A DNA stretch of 64,000 nucleotides. Origin: Nageia nagi. Its lineage: Eukaryota > Pinophyta. The stretch spans positions 120,466,001-120,530,000 of the forward strand of contig JBITNC010000001.1 of NCBI GenBank assembly GCA_050084985.1, given 5' to 3'. This document shows positions 60,166-64,000 of the stretch, piece after piece; the stretch's first letter is position 1, and each line of letters begins with the position of its first letter. The notes below the pieces were generated by a model that was not told the origin of the DNA, did not search any database, and was given only the letters and a program-made list of their open reading frames with translations. Both the position numbers and the translations under genes were made by a program.

Positions 60166-62640
60166 ATATATTAATAAAAAATGATCTTATAATAATGTCT
60201 ATCCTCCATGCTCATAATAGGAAAGTTACTTTAAACATCCATGAAAGAATTTACAAAAGTGATATCCTTAACATCATTGGAGGAAGGAATCTCAAACCAT
60301 AAACCAAAGGAATTACAACATATGTCTCATAGTAATGCTCCTTATGTTTAATCTTCAATTCATCCATGATATTAATGAATGAAAATACCATATTTGAGGA
60401 ACTATCACTTTTACCATAAATACAACTATCACCCTCACTCACATGAGGATCTTAAAATAGTGACACATATGAAAACCTGACAATCCCCTCATCAATCAAG
60501 AGGAAATGATGAGCCTTACAGCTAAAAATTAACATCATTATAATCATCCTTATTTCCATAATTATTATCATTACAATCATCATTATTACTATTATTGTTA
60601 TCCTCAACTCCCATAGTAGGCGTCTTGGAATGAATGGAGTTGAAAGTGATCACACTAAGCTTGGTAACTATGAGGTTTGAAAAAAAGCTCAAAATGCCTT
60701 CCATATAAAAAGTTGTCACATTCATAATTTAAGCATAGAATGGAAAATAATTAGCTTTAAAAAATGTATTTAACATTAGGAAAAAAATACACCCCTAATC
60801 TACCAAGTGGCACTTATTAATTGGATAGTTCTCACAAGGTTATAATGGTAATCAAGCACTAAATCACAACCCTAGCACACATGTTATTCACTTTATTAAG
60901 ACAAATATGTATCAATTAATAATATAGTGGCATGCAAATATGCACTTAAAAGCCACTTTTATATTTCTACAAAAATAATAGTAGGTTATACACATCCAAA
61001 TCTCAGTTGTACAAGTTGTTCATGATATCTTGTTTCTAGTAGTAAATTGGGTAACATTGAACTTATAAGCAACTTTTCAAGAAACTGAACTTGAAGAAAT
61101 AAAATCCATTATGCTCCCCTCATACTCACCATCTAGCAACCAATACATTTAATAGTGTTATGAAAGTGTAATGATGAAATAATCGACGACTATGCCAAAA
61201 AATATCATGCTCTTTGATTATTAACTTGGATGTGCACCATATAAAAAAGAACTAGGTCCTATATACATCAACAATATGTCTACATAATGTTGAAACTCCT
61301 AAACTTTATCATGCTAGATCAAGTAGACCAAAATTCCCCCAAAGAATGGGAAAATAACAAAATATCAAAACCATTTTACACTCTATATCTAATGGTCAAT
61401 CTTAGGGAAAGCAACAAACTCCCTTGTAATCGCCTCACAAGGTATAGTTGAGCCCATGTAAGATAAGGGTAAGCACATACATGGTGAGACTATCATTCAT
61501 GTCACCAATGGAGGACCATAGTGAACATCGCATGCCAAGTAGGAATGATTTAGGTATTTATTTTCTTTTTTTTTTCTATAAAAGAAACATGGCCTTATTT
61601 GGAGAGGACCATCCCTATCTAAATACATTGGGGTTAGGGTATACTTTTTACTTAAGTAGGATATGCATCCCTGCATAAGGATAAGATGGAGTTATGGTCA
61701 AGTATCTAGCTTTTAAATACTTGCATACAATGCTTTATAACAATTCCTTGGAAAGGTAAATGAAGCATGATATAATCTAAAAAAGTGTGAAACAAATGAA
61801 ACACTTTTCAATGTTAACTTATTTATATTAGAGAAGGGGCCAGGTATTACCATTTTGTTATAATGACTAGAATAGATTCTAGAGGATTCATGCAACAAAT
61901 ATTAAAAAGGATGACCTTCTACAAACCAATAAAAAACTTACAAATTATCAATAGTCAGAACAAGGAAATTATATTTATGATAATGTCAATTGAATTAACC
62001 ATTAAATTGGATACTTTAGAAGATACTTAAATGAAACATGTGTTACTCAACGGGATGTGCAATGAAAAGAGCATTGAATGCTCTTCGACCTTCGACTTAG
62101 GCATCATGTAGTGCCGAGTAAATGTCCAATGACATGTAGAAAATGGGAGTGGACATATAGGAATTGGGTGGTAGTGCATGATTAATCCAATGGCATACAT
62201 GTTAACAATGGTGATGTGTTTGGATGACACATCTCATCTGTTACCAGATCCTTGACCTACATGCATAAGGGTGGAATGGGAACAATTTTGACATGATGGA
62301 ATAATCAAGGTATTACACAGTAAATTGAATCCAACTGACACAAAACAAAATTAGCAAGTGCAAAGTTGGCTCGCTAAACTATTTACAATATTATAATAAT
62401 TTTTTGATCAATGTAGCACTCCACTTAAACATGCAAAGATAAGATTCATCAATATGGCACTCCACATGAGCATTTACCTTTTAGAAAAAAAAAAAGTTAT
62501 TACAAAACCATTTATATGTAATTCTATACATTTAAATTTTCCATCTAATTTTATAATAAAATAAATTTTGTTCTAGTTTATGTGGGCTCTTATGTGAGTA
62601 TGCAACTAGTGCTTTCACATACAACAAAACCATATAATAC
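60166..62640. other. Intergenic stretch, nothing firmly recognised
   Basis: Minus-strand frames 60725-60522 (with an Asn/Asp-rich tail) and 60442-60251 look weakly coding but match no family I know. The rest is AT-rich without a supported feature. Confidence 0.4.
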
Positions 62641-63183
62641 TATCATCATTTCATGCCATCATTAATCTCACCCAAAAAAATGTGCAGCCAGATCATTACC
62701 CACAAACTCAACGGTAGATTAAGTGAAAAAGAGCAGTTAATTTGTTGGTTTGCTAATGATAAAAATCCTGTCAAGATTCGACCGGACAACTTTCCAATAT
62801 CTGGAGGAGATCGAATGGGCGGTGAGGGGACCCAGAGAATGTTAATTTAATCAATTTTGCTCTGCAATCAAGTACCCACAAGATCTTTAATAAGAACACT
62901 AGCCTCCAATAACCAATGTGTTGAACTCTTCAGCATTCAAAAGAATCCTTAAAGGCCTACTTCTGTCGGTCTTGCATTTCTAAAGAGTATTTGAAAAGCA
63001 AGAAAAGTGGACGCACCGACTGCTGCATTATCCAGGAGTCTTTCTTTGTACCACAGGCTTTAAAGATATTCGATTCCTTTGACAACTTTAGCTTTGCTTC
63101 TTCATCTTTGCCTTCTTCAAGACCAGAAATCGTTTGTTTGAGGAGATGAAGAGCAAAAATTCAGAGCTAAAGTAAGTTTTCCC
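62640..63183 (+). promoter_or_regulatory. Promoter and 5' UTR region of the HMA gene
   Basis: CpGs become noticeably more frequent from about 62700, in contrast to the methylation-depleted transposon DNA to the left. A TATA-like 'ctttaaagatatt' lies near 63058. A short upstream frame, ATG at 63146 to TAA at 63175 (9 codons, different frame), would lie in the 5' UTR and could reduce translation. The transcription start cannot be fixed. Confidence 0.45.
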
Positions 63184-63920
63184 ATGGAGGTAAGCTCAGT
63201 TCTTTTTTTTTTTATCACAGCATTGTGGACAGAAATATATATGAAATTGTTGTTTGTTAGTGGAATTGGTTAAGTGGTGAAATAATATATTATTTTCAAT
63301 TCCCTTCCATTTTTAAAAATATATATTGTTTCTGATACACATTGCTAGTGGAAAGGCAGGTCCCATAAATCTATATGATCTATTACGGGCGTTTAAAAAC
63401 CTTTCCTTTTCCCTTTTCTTTTGAATATGCATGCTTGATTTTGCTATAATTTAGCTTGTTTTGTGGGCAGACAGTGGAGATGCAGGTGAGATTACATTGC
63501 AAGGGCTGTGAACGTACAGTTCGTAAAGCTCTCTCCAAACTGAAAGGCATTCACTCATCATCTAGTCAAAAATCATAAATTTCTCCCTTCTGTCTTGAGA
63601 TTTCACCTAATAACGAATGGAACTGTGCAGGTGTGCAAAGTGTTGAAATAGACATGAATTCGCACAAGATAACAGTAGCAGGCTCTGTCGATCAGAAGAT
63701 GGTGCTCAAAACTGTGAGAAAAACTGGAAGAAGAGCAGAGCCATGGCCTACACACATTACACCAAAATCCAAGATTTCTCATCCCAATATTTCTGCTTAC
63801 AACAAATATCGAAAGCAGACCTACCATGGAAACCTTTGCTATGTTAAGCTTTCAGACTACTACAACGAAGAGGCATCCATGTTTAGCCATGATAAGACAA
63901 ACACCCGCACTCTCATGTAA
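63184..63920 (+). CDS. HMA-domain protein of the HIPP (heavy-metal-associated isoprenylated plant protein) type, three exons
   Basis: Proposed CDS: 63184-63189, 63471-63546, 63631-63920 (123 residues). Exon 1 is only ATG GAG, followed by GTAAGC. The HMA domain (residues 3 to about 68) has TVEMQVRLHCKGCERTV with the metal-binding CxxC (CKGC), then SVEIDMNSHKITVAGSVD and a VLKTVRKTGRRAEPWP end, typical of small plant HMA proteins that bind Cu/Cd/Zn or act as chaperone-like factors. The C-terminus is family-like (LSDYYNEEASMFSHDKTN) but ends RTLM. The usual CaaX box would have Cys at the Arg position (CGC for TGC), so farnesylation seems lost. Intron 2 begins GC (63547) and ends AG; a GT at 63565 would instead add six residues. 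Either a live variant or an early pseudogene. Confidence 0.75.
63190..63470 (+). other. HMA gene intron 1
   Basis: GTAAGC donor after codon 2 and acceptor TTGTGGGCAG before ACA GTG GAG; 281 bp, phase 0, AT-rich as plant introns are. Confidence 0.75.
63547..63630 (+). other. HMA gene intron 2 with non-canonical GC donor
   Basis: 84 bp, phase 1, AAAG|GCATTC ... TGTGCAG|GT. Splicing here gives the normal HMA spacing LSKLKG-VQSVEID. Reading through meets a stop at TAA 12 codons on. Confidence 0.6.
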
Positions 63921-64000
63921 GACTAAAGCTTCAATCTATCTTTTTATCTAAATCCATTGGGGATGGAACTTGTTCAGATGTTTTTTCTTAGATTATGTTG

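Noticed and set aside
63603-63827. 74-residue minus-strand frame
   Set aside because: Lies opposite exon 3 of the HMA gene.
1-64000. tRNA, rRNA or organellar insertions
   Set aside because: No cloverleaf-type gene or recognisable plastid or mitochondrial gene text was seen; the TGGTATCAGAGC matches are primer-binding sites.

Overview
This window is eukaryotic and comes from a land plant. It is strongly AT-rich and poor in CpG, and it is packed with Ty1/copia and Ty3/gypsy LTR retrotransposons. The only non-transposon coding traces are plant families: a pentatricopeptide (PPR) fragment, a plant mobile domain (PMD) and a heavy-metal-associated (HMA) protein. The density and depth of nesting suggest a very large, repeat-rich genome such as a gymnosperm, but the lineage cannot be proven from the sequence alone.

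Layout. (1) 1-7621: a copia element on the minus strand (copia 1; its 3' part lies left of the window) sits inside the RNase H region of a plus-strand copia of the same family (copia 2). (2) 7622-8545: degenerate DNA. (3) 8551-59625: one nest of insertions, in which I can read a 5-bp target-site duplication (TSD) at each level. Level 0 (L0) is a plus-strand three-LTR element (LTR-internal-LTR-internal-LTR, TSD ATGTT). Its middle LTR is split by level 1 (L1), a minus-strand gypsy at 17386-53154 (TSD GATAG). L1 is split by level 2 (L2), a plus-strand gag-bearing element with an antisense PMD gene at 18277-45813 (TSD AGTCT). The L2 gag gene is split by level 3 (L3), a minus-strand copia at 19518-38255 (TSD GTTAT). 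L3 carries two level 4 insertions: L4a, a complete gypsy at 26591-35565 (TSD AATGG), and L4b, a 4.6-kb insert at 20022-24645 (TSD AAAGA) that contains a PPR pseudogene. L0 also holds a 4.05-kb non-coding insert with ~183-bp tandem repeats (10576-14627) and a solo copia LTR (54877-55373). (4) 59631-62640: unassigned sequence with a ~256-bp direct duplication. (5) 62640-64000: a more CpG-rich genic end with a small three-exon HMA-domain gene.

Function. None of the transposon reading frames is intact. The two gypsy elements with pol (L1, L4a) have a second, archaeal-type RNase H domain, which places them in or near the Tat lineage. L2 has gag but no pol. L0 has neither recognisable gag nor pol, yet both of its units carry the same unidentified reading frame; this is the best candidate for something undescribed. 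The only plausibly live gene is the HMA gene, and even it has lost the CaaX cysteine expected of its family.
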